Part shown: positions 1-10,444 of the stretch, one piece after another
How the letters are laid out: every line of letters begins with the position of its first letter
Position numbering within the stretch: position 1 is the stretch's first letter
NCBI GenBank assembly: GCA_033439265.1
Contig: JAVTVX010000019.1
Location: forward strand, 565,501-629,500
Direction: 5' to 3'
DNA from: Dillenia suffruticosa
Lineage: Eukaryota; Streptophyta; Magnoliopsida; Dilleniales; Dilleniaceae
Length of the DNA stretch: 64,000 nt
Position numbers and translations under genes: made by a program
The notes under the pieces: generated by a model
The model's database searches: none
What the model saw: only the letters and a program-made list of their open reading frames with translations
Told to the model about the DNA's origin: nothing

Positions 1-3000
1 ACGTAAGTAGAGCCCTACAAAATCATAACATACTTAAAGCAACAATAATCTTTGAGTATTGATGATCATGAAGGCTCCATTTGTTGTGTGGAAAATTACG
101 CTTTTAACAAAACTAATATAAATTCTTTGGGATGAAAAACCCTACCTGAATCAGTCCTAATGCTGTACCTTTCATGCAACTCTGCAGAATTCCTTTCAAT
201 TGTTGCTTCCTTGTAGGTCACATCTGGTACAAGATGTTGAAAGTAAGACTAAAGTTGAATGATAAAGAGACACAAAACTAATAAAAACTTAATTGTATTT
301 CAAAGCAAGAATACATAGGTTTTGGAGTCTTTGTTCATGAGTTACAAAGAGAAGAAGACAGCAATTTATAGGAGAAGAAGAGAGAGAGAAAGGGACACAA
401 GATGGCCCTCCAACAGCCAGAAATATAGCCGTTGGAGGGCCCTCCAGCAGTTGGCAGAACTAGCCGTTGGAATCCTTTCCAGCGGCTATTCTGCTGGCAG
501 ATGGGAAGGGCTCTTAGGCCCTCCCTTCTTGGGCTGGAGGAGAGCACTTTCTTGGGCCTGATGAGACTTCTTCTTGGGCTGGACTGTTTCACCAAATGAG
601 CTTAGAGAGTGGGCTGCAAGGTTTGATACAAAGGCTGAGAAATTCTGGGCTTTTAAGTGATGTTTATTTTCAACACTCCCCCTCAAGTTGGGTGCGAAGA
701 TGTTGATAATACCCAACTTGTCCAATATTTCTTGTAAGTGAGTTGCGGTTCCTCCTTTTGTGAAGATATCCGCTAGTTGATCTTTTCCTTTGACGTGAGG
801 TGTGATAATGAGTTTCTCTTCCACTTTTTGTCGGATAAAATGACAATCAACTTCTATGTGCTTGGTACGTTCATGAAAGACTGGATTGGAGGCAATATGA
901 ATAGCGGACTGATTGTCACAATGAAGTTTGATGGGAGTTGTGACTCTGAACCCTAGATCTTCTACTAGGGCCTTTAACCATACTATTTCACTAGCGCTAG
1001 CAGCCATTGCCCTATATTCGGTCTCCGCACTTGATCTAGATACTACACTTTGTTTCTTGCTTTTCCATGCAACTAGGTTACCTCCTATGAACATGCAAAA
1101 CCCGGTGGTGGATCTTCTATCTTTAGGATTACCTGCCCAATCTGCATCACAGTATCCCTCAATTCTGAACTTCCATTTTTCTTCATCCAAATTCTTAATC
1201 CGGGGGAACCTTTGATATAGTGGAGGATTCTCTCAGCTGCTCTCCAATGACCCTTCTTTGGAGCATGCATGTATTGGCTTATCTGACTCACCGCATAGGC
1301 TATATCTGGTCTCGTGATCGTGAGGTAGATTAGCCTTCCTACAAGCCGCTGATATCTCTCGATCTTTTCATAGGGTTCCTCATCGTCTTCTAAGGGTCCG
1401 GAGGTGGAAACTGGACTACAAGGCGATCTAGCTCCTAGCTTTCCTGTTTCCTGCAACAAGTCAAGAGCATATTTTCTTTGGGATAGAACTAATCCATTGT
1501 GGCAATAGATTAGCTCAATTCCTAGAAAATACTTTAGTTTCCCTAAATTTTTAATTTCAAATCTAGATTTTAAGAAATTTCTAACAATATCAATGAGATG
1601 CATATCATTTCTGGTTATTATAATATCGTCTACGTAAACTAATGCAATTACTATTTTATCATTGTTTTTTCTAATAAACAAGGATGAATCGCTATTGCAT
1701 TTTGTGAAACCATTACTGAGAAGAGCAAGACTTAGTTTTGCGTACCATGCCCTTGGAGATTGCTTGAGCCCATATATTGCCTTGTGTAGCTTACATACAA
1801 CTCCTTCTTGATGTTGGAAGCCTTGAGGAAGTTGCATATATACTTCTTCTTCTAAGTCTCCTTGAAGGAATGCATTTGCTATATCCATTTGAAACATATT
1901 CCATCCATAGTTGGCTGCTAGCGAGAGAAGTACTCGAACAGTGTTCATTTTAGCAACCGGTGCGAAAGTTTCCTTATAATCAACTCCATATGCTTGAGTG
2001 TATCCCTTTGCTACTAGTCTTGCCTTGTATCTTTCGATGGATCCATCACTTTTATACTTGATTTTAAACACCCATTTGCATCCCACGGGTTTTTTTCCTT
2101 TTGGTAGAGAGATGATCTCCCAAGTACTATTCTTAGTTAGAGCATCTAATTCTTTGTTCATTGCTTCCCTCCACCTAGGATCTTTTGAGGCTTCTTCGAA
2201 TGTCTTGGGGTTCAATCTCCTTGTCTATCCCATTTATGAATGTTTGATGGCTTGAAGAGACATGAGATGTAGTGTAATAATCATATATGGGATATCTTTG
2301 GTTGACCCATTCTGATGGTGGAAGCCTAAGTCTTGTTGATCTCTTAAACTGAACTGGAGGATCACTTGGCTCTTCTAAACTTGGCGAGGAGTTCTCATCC
2401 TCACTTGTTCTATGATCTCCCCCTGAATCAAGCGGTAAGTCTTCATCCGTAGGGTTTGATCCTTCTTCCTCATTTTGAAAACTTCCTTCGGCTACTTGAG
2501 GCTTGATTGGGTTTTCAACTTCTTGAGTAGCATTGGGAGTTACTAGAAAATCCCAAGTGGTTGTTTGAGAGCTTTCCTTTGGAATTTCGTTTACTTCTTT
2601 TCCTGAAAAGTAGAACTCATTCTCCAAAAATATCACATCTTTCGATGTGTATGTGCGGTTAGTAGAACAATCATAGCATCTATAACCTTTTTCAAAGGAT
2701 GCATACCCAAGAAATACACACTTTTTTCCTCTATGTTCTAATTTGTTTCTTAAATGTGTAAGAATGTGAACATAGCATATGCAACCAAATGTTCTAAGGT
2801 GAGAAAGTTTTGGTTTTCTTCCTAAAAGAAGTTCTAAGGGAGATAGGCCTTTCAAAATATCAGATGGCATGAGATTTATAACATGTACCGCGGTTTTAAC
2901 CGCATCACACCAAAATTTCTTAGGTGTGTTTGCATAAAACATCATAACTCTAGCAATTTCTAGTATGTGCCTATTCTTACGTTCGGCTACCCCATTTTGT

Positions 3001-5952
3001 TGGGGTGTGTAGACACATGATAGTTGGTGTATAATGTCATTATCCTTGAGATAGTCTTCAAAATTGTGGCTTGTGAATTCACCACCATGGTCGGATCTTA
3101 GGATTTTTATGTTGGCATTATATAGTTTACTCACATATTTCACATAGCTCTTGAGAGCTTCAAGAGTTTGGTCTTTGGTGTTTAAAAGATACACCCATGT
3201 ATACTAGTCTTATGATCAATGAATGTGATAAAATATTTATATCCTAAATGAGAAATAATGGGAGAGGTCCAAACATCGGAATGAATCAAATCAAACGCAT
3301 TTTCATATATTGTTTTGGAAGTAGGATACATAGTTCGGGTTTCTTTGGATAAAATACAAGCTTTACAATGTCTGTTCTCGTAATTTAAGTTTGAGAATAG
3401 ACGTTTTAAAGCTTGGTCACTAGGATGTCCCAATCGCCCATGCCAAAGAGATGAATCTTCCTTGATATGAGCCAAAAATGCATGTTGTTCTTTGTCCAAA
3501 AAGTAGAGGCCTCCTCTTCTAGAACCCTTGCCAATCAATTGATTCGACTTGAGGTCCTGAAAGGAAACCGAGTTTGGGTCAAAGATAACTCTACATTCTT
3601 GATCCTTAGTGATTTTACTTATGGACAATAGATTTGAAGTAAGCTTGGAAACATATAAAGCATTTGTTGATTTTCCAAAAATATCAATTTCCCCAACTTG
3701 GCTTACTTTCAAATCTTGCCCATCAGCAACTCGTACTATCTTATGGTTAGAGAGGTTTTTAAAACTCTTAATTTTTGACTTATCTCTAACCATATGATAG
3801 TCGGTACCCGAATCAATAAGAAATTCTTCCGAATGTAAATTAAGAGGTTTTTGAATTATACCTTCAAGAGGAGAGATTTGTTGAAGCCTTTCTGTGACAC
3901 TTTCAAGAGTGGTTTTGAGGGCTGCAAGCTCGGCCATAGTGGAATTTTGAATCGTTGCTTGTTGGGCATTAGCTTGTGCTCCAAAAGTTGAGCTTCCTTG
4001 TTGATCCTTTGGCTTGAAGCTCTTTGGTCTTAAATGAGGATGTAAGAACCAGCATTTGTCCTTTGTGTGTCCTCTTTTTTTGCAATGAGAACATACCTCC
4101 TTTTTGAGGTTCTTGGCTGCCGTGAAGTCTTGGGTGACCATGAAGCCGTGAGCTTCCATTTTCAGCTTGGAGCCTTCCTCGATTCTCATGCTTACTTCAG
4201 TTCTTTGGATCATATTTTGCACTTCTCCTAATGTAGGAAACTCCTTCATTCGAAGGATTTCTTGTCGAAGATGGGTGAAGGAATCGTCCAACCCCATTAG
4301 AAGAGCAAAAATCTTGTCCTCCTCTCTCCTTTTTTGGATGACTTTAAGATCGATGGAATCCGGCCGAAAAGTCATCAACTCGTTCCATAAATCGGCGAGT
4401 TCTCCGAAGTATTGTGGAAGAGACTTTCCTTCCTTCTTAATATTTGCAATTTGCTTCTTCAACTCAAAGATTCTTCCAAGGTTGGACTCTTGACCATATA
4501 GAGAGAGCATTGTGTCCCATACCATTTTGGCATTAGGAGCACATGTCACCATGGCTTTGTGAGTCTCATCCAAGGAGTTTAGCAAGATGATAAACACATG
4601 ATCATCTCTTTTCTTCCATTCTCTATATGATGGATTGCTTTCATCAAGAGGATCGTCAAGAATGAAACCCTCCAAATTTTGAAAATTGAGAGCTCTCTTC
4701 ATAATACTCACCCATTGATAGTAGTTTCCCCCTTTCAATTGAATGGATGATAAGCTTTGAATTTGGGTGAAGTTTATGGGAGGAAGAGGGTCACCCAACC
4801 TTGAAGAGGATGGGATCATTTGTTGCTCTGATACCATGTTGAAAGTAAGACTAAAGTTGAATGATAAAAAGACACAAAACTAATAAAAACTTAATTGTAT
4901 TTCAAAGCAAGAATACATAGGTTTTGGAGTCTTTGTTCATGAGTTACAAAGAGAAGAAGACAGCAATTTATAGGAGAAGAAGAGAGAGAGAAAGGGACAC
5001 AAGATGGCCCTCCAACAGCCAGAAATATAGCCGTTGGAGGGCCCTCCAGCAGTTGGCAGAACTAGCCGTTGGAATCCTTTCCAACGGCTATTCTGCTGGC
5101 AGATGGGAAGGGCTCTTAGGCCCTCCCTTCTTGGGCTGGAGGAGAGCACTTTCTTGGGCCTGATAAGACTTCTTCTTGGGCCGGACTGTTTCACCAAATG
5201 AGCTTAGAGAGTGGGCTGCAGGGTTTGATACAAAGGCTGAGAAATTCTGGGCTTTTAAGTGATGTTTATTTTCAACACAAGAGAGGAAAGACAGTTTTTA
5301 AATTTAGAAAATTCTATCACATAGCATATTTTTGCCTAAAAGCATGCGTATTTGGGGGGAGAGAGAGAGAAAGATGGAGAGGGAGGGAGAAAGAGAGAGA
5401 GAAAGAGAGTATAAATGACTTTGCAATCTTTGCGTGGGATAACTCCGTCATTAGCATAGCACCATCCTTTTGGGCCAAAACATGAGGCTTGTGAAAATAA
5501 AACCATAAATGTACGAGGTAGTTACAGTAAGATATAACCATTCCACCAAACAAGTTCTCAAAGTATGGAAGGACTTATACATTTATTTTGAAGTTTCATC
5601 CACACTAATCCATTGCCCTGCTTATAGGTAGTGCAATATAATGATGATTTCAGCCTTAAGTCAAGTAGTTTGAGACAGGAAATCCAAATTAGGTAGTAGG
5701 TTCTGGTTTAGATAAAACAAATAACCGAGTATGCAATGACATGCTCGCAAGAACACAAAAATACATGGTAAAATGAAATATGAGCCTGAAACTGCTAATG
5801 AATGCTACAAAGACAACAGAAACATATGGAATAAAGAACAACTAAAATAAATTAAAAATAAATTAAAAGCAGAAAGAGAAGACTAAACTGTACAAAGAAC
5901 TAAATTACCTGCTAATGGCTGGAATATAGCTGTTGACATCTGTTGCTTGCAT
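1..5952 (-). CDS. Unidentified split gene, 3' part (candidate exons; runs off the left edge)
   Basis: I do not recognise this gene. Three short segments on the minus strand look like consecutive exons: 5909-5952 (acceptor CACAG, donor GCAG/GTAATT), 146-223 (acceptor TACCAG, donor TTCAG/GTAGGG) and 1-14 (acceptor TTTTGTAG, continuing outside the window). Joined, they keep one open frame of 45 codons with consistent phases; it includes the stretches FQPLADVTYKEATIER and ELHERYSIRTDSGLYLR. Without the inserted retrotransposon, the intron before 223 ends in a strong pyrimidine tract, CTTTCCTCTCTTGTACCAG, which is the best single argument for a real intron. The copia element at 235-5277 lies in this intron in the same orientation. 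Upstream exons are uncertain (see 6312-6374 and 9994-10017). No function is inferred. Confidence 0.42.
230..234. repeat. Target-site duplication, left copy (CAAGA)
   Basis: CAAGA directly precedes the TGTTGA end of the left LTR and is repeated exactly after the right LTR at 5278-5282. Five base pairs is the usual length for copia integrase. Confidence 0.9.
235..675 (-). repeat. 3' LTR of the copia element
   Basis: 441 bp, same length as the 5' LTR with no indels between them. It abuts the polypurine tract at 676. The RNase H reading frame runs on through the polypurine tract into this LTR as far as 486. Its outer end lies 11 bp from the host exon at 223, so its terminal sequence now forms part of the host gene's 3' splice region. 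Confidence 0.93.
676..684 (-). promoter_or_regulatory. Polypurine tract
   Basis: On the minus strand GAGGGGGAG sits immediately before the 3' LTR end TGTTG, the usual plant copia plus-strand primer site. Confidence 0.88.
4825..4836 (-). promoter_or_regulatory. Primer-binding site (initiator tRNA-Met type)
   Basis: On the minus strand, the 12 bases next to the 5' LTR read TGGTATCAGAGC, complementary to the 3' end of plant initiator methionine tRNA and the standard copia primer site. The first ATG of the gag frame (4837-4835) overlaps the LTR/PBS junction, so reverse-transcription priming and translation start share bases. A second in-frame ATG follows six codons later. Confidence 0.92.
4837..5277 (-). 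repeat. 5' LTR of the copia element
   Basis: 441 bp, upstream copy relative to the element's minus-strand transcription, ending directly against the primer-binding site. It differs from the partner LTR at five sites, all transitions. It carries a purine-rich GAAGAAGAGAGAGAG stretch and several GGCCCTCC/GGAGGGCC inverted pieces around 5005-5050. The promoter should lie here, but I could not single out a convincing TATA box. Confidence 0.93.
5278..5282. repeat. Target-site duplication, right copy (CAAGA)
   Basis: Exact match to 230-234, following the CAACA end of the right LTR. The match shows that both element ends come from one insertion, not from recombination between elements. Confidence 0.9.
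5283..5908. other. Intron remainder beside the retrotransposon
   Basis: This stretch lies between the copia element and the candidate exon at 5909-5952 and would be the 5' part of the invaded intron. It contains a GA-rich run at 5357-5409. The bases just right of the target duplication form, on the minus strand, the pyrimidine tract CTGTCTTTCCTCTCTTG, the original 3' splice region now displaced by about 5 kb. No coding sequence is seen. Confidence 0.4.
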
Positions 5953-6311
5953 CTGTGATGAATATAACTTTTTTCATTTGGTTCAGTTCCCATTTTTTCT
6001 TTTTTTTTTTATCATAAAAGAAAATAATTGTGCTGATGAAGAATGTATTATGAAAGAGTAGAGGATGAGACATCCTCCGACGAAAATAAAATAGAACTCA
6101 ATTTGAAAGTGCTAATAACTGATTATTGGCCACTGCAGATGTGAAATATATAGCACCAATATTAAATTCCACAAATTGGCCAACTAACTTAGAATCCAAG
6201 CAACTATTTTTTCTCTGGAGGCATATCTAAGTTCACTGCTATGATAATCTGTTACACGACCACAGGAACTTGCACAAGTTACTCAACACCAAACTTAAAA
6301 ACTAGATGTAC

Positions 6312-6374
6312 CTCATTATAAGGAGCCACACTTAGAAGGTTCAAATGATTTGATGGAATGAATACAAGGAGGAA
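6312..6374 (-). other. Possible 63-nt exon of the unidentified gene
   Basis: On the minus strand the segment has a fair acceptor (GTTTGACTTTGACAG) and a donor (ATGAG/GTACAT). It is open in only one frame, 21 codons containing IPSNHLNLLSVAPYNE. That frame ends at a codon boundary, which does not match the phase needed by the exon at 5909-5952, so either an exon is missing between them or this is chance. Confidence 0.2.
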
Positions 6375-6408
6375 CTGTCAAAGTCAAACAAACTGTCAAA
6401 GTCAAACA
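6373..6408. repeat. 18-bp perfect tandem duplication
   Basis: AACTGTCAAAGTCAAACA occurs twice in a row. Each unit contains AAAGTCAA, the reverse of a TTGAC W-box core. It overlaps the acceptor of the possible exon at 6312-6374. Confidence 0.85.
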
Positions 6409-8748
6409 ATTGCTTTCTTTCATTTTTTTTTTTTTTTTTTTGCCATGATTTTACAGTATTGAGCCAAAGCAATCTTCCATACTGAAGAACTTCATGTCAT
6501 ACCACACCCACACAATTCAGGAGGCGTACATCTCCTGGCGGATATCTAGAGGCATTTGAATTTTCTGGATGAAGATTCATTCTTCTGCTAGCTGTTGAAG
6601 AACGTAGGGAACAGAGAGAGAGCAGGGAAGAGACAGAGAAAGAGAGATTTCCAGATAGTTACTAATGTTTTGCAAAACCTTGAAATGGATGCCCAATAGA
6701 TCACTCTAAAGAATTACAATCTAGGTGCTGTTTCCAACATTACAAGCAAATCATGGTCCAACGCACAATCTTAAGCATTCATTAACCCTGCTGGATTTCA
6801 TTAACTAAGGCAAATTTCAATTACGATATCCTAGATCTCCATGGATACCATTTCAAGTAATATATATCTTTCAACAATCACTTTTACAAAGTTAAATTTT
6901 ACTATATCAATAACCCACTCCCCCAAAAGGGAGAAGGAACCAACCAATTTTCATCTTCACGGAACTTGTTTACATGATGTTGTTGAATGCATTCTGACAA
7001 ACTTTAATACTACTTTTTAAATAAATGAACCAATTATTATGTATGCTTAAATGCAATAAAATCAATTTATGGACACAATAGGTAAAGCAAAAGTAGAACA
7101 GACAAGCTGCCTACATATAAACAGCTGTGTTTTCAACTGAAATCAACTGAAAGATGGATGTGTTTTCAAAAACTTAGAACCATTTGAGAAAGATGTATGT
7201 TGATTACCATAATTAATCAAATGAAGCTACTACTGTGTCAGAAAGCAATTTCCCTTAAGACAGGTTAAGGCACTGGTACAGAGAAAAATTACTTTATTCA
7301 AGCTGCTCTTTTAATAAAGCAATCAACTCAAGCATGGATTTAGTTCCAGGAATCTAATTAAGATGTTTCTGATACATAACAATGCTATGTATCTTTGTTT
7401 ATAGGTGAAGCGAAGGTAGTAAAACCTAGATAATAGAGATCCAATGGAGCATTAAGATGCAGTTTTCTTAATCCCCCAAAAGAAGTCACGATTTTATATA
7501 TTTGATAGGGAAAATCTATCACAACGGTATGATCAAGAAGTGTTTTCTTATAGAATAAGTAACCTCCATGATCATATAGGTAGGGCGAGCACATGAAAGG
7601 TAGAATTCTTCAGAATACTGAATATCAAAATCATTCTCTTGTAAATTCCTCTCTAAATCATATTACAAATGTAACAAGATTCCTTTCATTCTTGCTCATC
7701 CAAGCAAAAATTTTGATATTCACCCTTAGTAGCACTTTGTTTAGTCAGACGGGCTAAAAAGAATTAGCAAAAAAGATTTACCGCAAAAGAGGAGACCACA
7801 TGGAGCTTTATCCCCTAATATCCATTTTAATTACCAGAGTTTTAAGGGGCTTGGTGATGATAAAGATGATAATGTGCTTCAAAAATGTGCAATGATATCC
7901 ATTATATGGTATATCTATATAGAGTGAAATGCTCATTTGTTATTGAAAAAATTCCTCTGACCTCAGTTTTATTTTATCTTGCCTTTCCAACATCTTTTTA
8001 ATTTTGTAACCATTCTCAAGATTTCAGTTAGACTGATGCTTAGGATTGGCGGGAGGTGGACATAAATTATAATAAATGTGATCATTTGTCTGAGGCATTT
8101 TGTAGGCCCAAGTTGAGGGTGGCCTTGGTAGTGTTTAGAAACATCTCATAAGCAAGGAATCATTTCTAGTGGTTTCCTTCCGAGTTTGATCCTTTACAGC
8201 AAAAGGTGATCAAAAGGAAGAAAGCCCTTATTGTATCAGAATTCAGGAGGATATCAAATTTCTTAAAATTCTCTCTCTTTTTTTGGAATCTCCATTATCC
8301 ATAATTCTCCTATTTCCAACTTTTACATTCTGCAAAGGAACTCTGTCTAGTGACTTGCATTTCCAAAGAAATTCTACAGATGAGATAATTTGGATCTTTC
8401 GTCCATTCTCAATCACCTTCCTTTCTCTGAACAGAACATAACAAGATGAACTCCTAACATCTCCGGTGGTCCTTTTTTTTTCAGTTGCAGACCATTCTCT
8501 ATTGATTAAAAATAAGACTCATCTGCTCCTCTGGAACCTTCATTGGAAAGCTAGATTTTATCCAAAGTCAAAGCTTTAGTTTGGTGTCTGAGTAATAAGG
8601 GAGAAATACCTATAACCAATCGCAAATTAGGAAGCCAAACAAAGCACAGACCCCAATTGGTACATTATTTATGGCACTAATAATAAACAAAGAGTCAACT
8701 ACTTTACTCATTAAGACATGTGTCGTTGGACTTGGAAAGTAACACTTC

Positions 8749-9082
8749 GAGGATAAAATTTACTCTCATAAAAATTATTCTTTCTCTTTATGCGGTTGAA
8801 TTAGGAAAAGTTTTCACCTTTGAGAAATTTCAATAATAATTTTCACTTATTTCCCCATCTAAGAGAGGAGTAAGAAAGTTACCCAAAAAGAGAGATGGAA
8901 AACCTAATTTGAGGACAAAATTTACTCCCATAAATATTATTCTTTCTCCTTGTGTGGTAAGATTAGAAAAAATTTTCACCTTTGAGAAATTCCAATAATA
9001 ACTTTCACTACTTCCCCCATTTTTAAAGAGAGAAAAAAGAAGAGTAAGAAAGTTGCCAAAAAGAGAGAGGAAAAGCATAATT
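8749..9082. repeat. Diverged tandem duplication, units of about 162 and 172 bp
   Basis: Unit 1 (8749-8910) and unit 2 (8911-9082) share long stretches in the same order: GAGGAYAAAATTTACTC, TTTTCACCTTTGAGAAAT, CAATAATAA and AGTAAGAAAGTT. They differ by substitutions and small indels. They are non-coding. A weakly similar stretch (TTTTCACTTATTTTCTATTTTT followed by AGAGAGAATGAGTAAG) occurs near 52408-52460, suggesting a dispersed family. Confidence 0.7.
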
Positions 9083-9993
9083 CTTTTCATATTTTGTGTT
9101 GTTATTGTTATTATTATTATTTTCATATTTTCCAAAAAGTGGGATCAAATGGCCCTTTATGCATCTTAAGCAACTATTGGATTAATTCTCACTACACTTT
9201 TCTTGGAACTTTTAAGAGATTTCATTCTTTAAAAAATAACAGACCAAATGCTAGTTGATCTGTGTGATGCTTCCCGTAATTTGTGGCACTTGGACAGAAA
9301 GAAACACAAAAGAGATCGTCCTTTAGAGACTGGATTTTGCCACACAGATTTCTATGGTAGAAGTTCAGAGGTCCTTTACCCACTACGGTGACATGGCCAT
9401 GCCACTGGTGCATTCCAGGATTCTTTTGGCTAATATTCAGAGAGATTAGGAATCTTCTACCTTATTGATATTCCTTTTTCCGTTTCCTAAGAGAATATTT
9501 TCACCCTCTTTTCCTCTTTCTAGAAAATCTTCCTGGTCAACAACAGAAATAATATTCTACTAGCTCATTAGCTTGAAAATCAAATAAAAGGAACAAAGGT
9601 CAAGTATATCTCAGAAAAATTATTGCAGCCCACTTTTAAGATTGTAAATTCTGCTGATTTCAAAATGGTAAGTTTATATGATAATCTACATACACAAAAG
9701 GATACAACTCAAAAGAATAAAGAGGTTGATTTTATTGTATGGACTACACAAAAAAAATAAAAATAAAAATAAAAAAACTGTAACTGTGGTTGATGATCAA
9801 TTAATGAAATCAAGAAAAAGAAAAAGAAAAAGAGTCCATGAAGTGTGTAGCAGAAAAAAATTGGTGCCATACCAAATCTTACATGTACATTGTCTTACAC
9901 TGCTACAGTTATTAGCAACAAAAAGTATTCTGACGATTGAAAATTCAAATGGAGGCCCTGACCCTGCAAGATAGAGAAGAAAAAGAGTCAAAC

Positions 9994-10017
9994 CTGTTTT
10001 AATCTGTATTCAGCACT
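9994..10017 (-). other. Possible 24-nt microexon
   Basis: On the minus strand, a textbook acceptor (TTTCTCTCTTGCAG) is followed after 24 nt by ACAG/GTTTGA. The open frame reads SAEYRLKQ. The length is a multiple of three, so it could be skipped without a frameshift. The link to the neighbouring exons is unproven. Confidence 0.2.
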
Positions 10018-10367
10018 CTGCAAGAGAGAAATATAATTTGATGGAGACAAACTAATCATAGGTGATTTGAAAGAATAAATGGTTGACAGGAAAATCCCAG
10101 GCAAAATCTATGTATCTGTTCGAAACTTTTTTTCTCCGCTTCAAGGATCCTAAAAATTAAGTATTTTAGTTAATGCATTCAAAACAAAACTGCTTCAAAA
10201 AATAAGAGAATATGATAAAGCAATTTCTAACTACTTATAGTGCAAGATAGACACAAAGAATCTAAAATCAACTACTGAAAATGACGCACTGTGCTAAGAG
10301 AAGTAATTCTTAAGCCAAAAACAACAAACTCGTGGGGGCCCTTTCTTAGCAGGGCACAAGGACTGTA

Positions 10368-10444
10368 ACTGATGTAACTCAAGAAATCTTTCTAAGTACT
10401 AATAAAATATAGTCCTACTCTAGCCATTCTTGAGTTACATCAGT
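10368..10444. repeat. 18-bp perfect inverted repeat with 41-bp loop
   Basis: ACTGATGTAACTCAAGAA at 10368-10385 is exactly the reverse complement of 10427-10444. The transcript would form a perfect 18-bp stem. It lacks the longer imperfect stem of a typical plant microRNA precursor. Confidence 0.85.

Larger units (their letters stand above)
486..4837 (-). pseudogene. copia gag-pol polyprotein, three frame breaks
   Basis: Segments in order: 4837-3182 has Gag, a CCHC zinc knuckle (CSHCKKRGHTKDKC), the protease motif IDSGTDYH, the integrase HHCC region and the first catalytic Asp (HSDVW). 3194-2175 has the second integrase Asp (RSDHGGEF) and the catalytic Glu (NGVAERKN). 2215-1085 is reverse transcriptase with YVDD. 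1190-486 is RNase H (GYCDADWAG, SSAETEYRA). The frame breaks near 3200 (inside integrase), 2207-2210 (a G run between integrase and RT) and 1156-1158 (a C run between RT and RNase H). All key catalytic motifs are still visible, so decay is by small indels only. It cannot make a full polyprotein as it stands, unless the indels are sequence errors. Confidence 0.88.
235..5277 (-). mobile_element. Ty1/copia LTR retrotransposon, nearly complete, pol frame broken
   Basis: The element has two 441-bp LTRs (235-675 and 4837-5277), each beginning TGTTGA and ending CAACA. It is flanked by the 5-bp target duplication CAAGA (230-234, 5278-5282). Read on the minus strand the order is 5' LTR, primer-binding site, Gag, protease, integrase, reverse transcriptase, RNase H, polypurine tract and 3' LTR. 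Integrase before RT is the copia order. The LTRs differ at five positions, all transitions, or about 1.1%, so insertion is recent; with a commonly used plant rate of about 1.3e-8 per site per year this is roughly 0.4 million years (inference). Three frame breaks in pol make it non-autonomous as it stands. Confidence 0.95.

Noticed and set aside
322-561. Open frames in the LTRs on the plus strand (also 4924-5163), and LTR frames on the minus strand
   Set aside because: They occur identically in both LTR copies and read low-complexity purine-rich DNA; they are not genes.
9678-9974. 98-codon Lys/Arg-rich frame
   Set aside because: Produced by A-rich simple sequence (AAATAAAAATAAAA, GAAAAAGAAAAAG).
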